In this document: piece after piece, positions 4,720 through 5,532 of the stretch
How the letters are laid out: each line of letters opens with the position of its first letter
Position numbering within the stretch: the stretch's first letter is position 1
Assembly: GCA_002434915.1 (NCBI GenBank)
Contig: DJLG01000056.1
Span: forward strand, 1-5,532
DNA: 5,532 nucleotides
Direction of reading: 5' to 3'
Origin: Proteobacteria bacterium UBA6522
GTDB lineage: Bacteria; Pseudomonadota; Gammaproteobacteria; Steroidobacterales; Rariloculaceae
Position numbers and translations under genes: made by a program
The notes under the pieces: generated by a model
Seen by the model: only the letters and a program-made list of their open reading frames with translations
The model's database searches: none
What the model was told of the DNA's origin: nothing

Positions 4720-5532
4720 TTAGTAGGCTCCTGAAGCCTTAAACTCATCGAGCAAGCCTTTAAGACCTGCCTGAATATCATCATCAAAATCACCAGTAGC
4801 ATTAATCTTTTTTATCAACTCAGAAGCATTGGCATGTGAATAAGCATGTAGTGCTTCTTCGAACGCAACGATACTTTCGACTTCTACATCGTCGAGGTAC
4901 CCTTCATTGGCAGCGTATAACGAGATTGCCATATCAGCTACTGGTAGCGGCGAGTATTGCGGCTGTTTCATCAACTCAGTAACTCGTTGACCACGCTCGA
5001 GCTGTCTACGTGTGGCCTCATCAAGATCCGAGGCAAACTGAGAGAAAGCAGCTAGTTCACGATACTGTGCAAGCGCAAGACGAATACCGCCACCGAGCTT
5101 TTTAATTATCTGGGTCTGAGCCGCACCACCTACTCTCGAGACAGACAGTCCTGCATTTATAGCTGGTCTAATGCCTGCATTAAATAAATCTGTTTCTAAA
5201 AAAATCTGCCCATCTGTAATAGAAATAACATTTGTTGGCACAAACGCAGAAACATCGCCTGCTTGAGTTTCAATAATAGGTAAGGCTGTAAGCGAACCAG
5301 TTTTTCCCTTTATTTCACCGTCCGTAGCCTCTTCTACATAACTGGCTGTAACTCGTGCAGCCCGCTCCAGAAGCCTTGAATGAAGATAAAAAACATCGCC
5401 AGGATAAGCCTCTCGACCAGGAGGTCTTCTTAGCAGCAGAGACACCTGTCGATATGCCCATGCCTGCTTTGTTAGATCATCATAAATAATCAGAGCATCC
5501 TCACCTCGATCACGAAAGTATTCCCCCATAGC
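4720..5532 (-). CDS. atpA: F1 ATP synthase alpha subunit, C-terminal part, cut by the window edge
   Basis: Alpha alternates with beta in the F1 hexamer; it binds non-catalytic nucleotide and lends an arginine to the catalytic site. The window holds 270 codons plus TAA. The reading frame is open at the edge with AMGEYFRDRGEDALIIYDDL, a mid-protein sequence, so the ATG at 5529-5527 is internal and not the start. Without gaps the fragment aligns with E. coli residues 244-513 and ends at the family's usual C-terminus. Visible landmarks are RQVSLLLRRPPGREAYPGD (fragment 29-46), TGSLTALPIIETQAGDVSAF (about 78-97), and SVSRVGGAAQT (130-140), whose Arg133 corresponds to the arginine finger Arg376. 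The helical C-terminal domain follows, ending FKASGAY. Walker A lies outside the window. The gene precedes atpG by 16 bases. Identification is certain for the part seen. Confidence 0.98.
   Translation of the reverse strand, partial: AMGEYFRDRGEDALIIYDDLTKQAWAYRQVSLLLRRPPGREAYPGDVFYLHSRLLERAARVTASYVEEATDGEIKGKTGSLTALPIIETQAGDVSAFVPTNVISITDGQIFLETDLFNAGIRPAINAGLSVSRVGGAAQTQIIKKLGGGIRLALAQYRELAAFSQFASDLDEATRRQLERGQRVTELMKQPQYSPLPVADMAISLYAANEGYLDDVEVESIVAFEEALHAYSHANASELIKKINATGDFDDDIQAGLKGLLDEFKASGAY

Noticed and set aside
5527..5529. ATG of the leftmost atpA Met as a gene start
   Set aside because: The codon before it (GCT, Ala) is open and matches the alpha subunit, and the fragment aligns with the interior of the family from about residue 244.

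Overview
The window is a piece of a bacterial chromosome with every gene on the minus strand. Read in the direction of transcription, from high to low coordinates, it holds the last half of atpA, then complete atpG, atpD, atpC and glmU, then the first third of glmS. This is the order atpA-atpG-atpD-atpC-glmU-glmS known from Escherichia coli and many other gammaproteobacteria. The proteins agree: the beta subunit carries the [25 protein letters not shown] stretch in its beta/gammaproteobacterial form, and all complete products fall within a residue or two of their E. coli counterparts in length. Base composition looks moderately AT-rich by eye (not computed), and lysine is often AAA. I infer a gammaproteobacterium of modest GC content. 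I cannot name the genus.

Layout. At 4720-5532 lies the C-terminal 270 residues of the F1 alpha subunit. At 3843-4703 is the gamma subunit, at 2443-3822 the catalytic beta subunit and at 2009-2425 the epsilon subunit. These four genes are separated by only 16-20 bases, as expected of one polycistronic message. A 68-base spacer without a recognisable terminator leads into glmU (573-1940, GTG start). A 72-base spacer with a potential RNA hairpin then leads into glmS (500 down to the window edge). No stretch longer than about 72 bases lacks a gene. I found no tRNA, rRNA, mobile element, CRISPR array or integration site.

Together the genes make two products. The atp genes encode the soluble F1 motor (alpha3 beta3 gamma epsilon), which makes or hydrolyses ATP on the inner face of the membrane. 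glmS and glmU encode the first and last steps of UDP-N-acetylglucosamine synthesis: GlmS makes glucosamine-6-phosphate, and after an isomerisation by GlmM (not in this window) bifunctional GlmU acetylates and uridylylates the sugar. The product feeds peptidoglycan and lipopolysaccharide.

This is an ordinary housekeeping region and I see no undescribed system. The points most worth a second look are a potential hairpin spanning the glmU stop codon, with a C-rich strand able to pair with the glmS ribosome binding site; a Shine-Dalgarno-like sequence next to an A7 slippery heptamer inside glmU; and small departures from conserved motifs in the beta and epsilon subunits.
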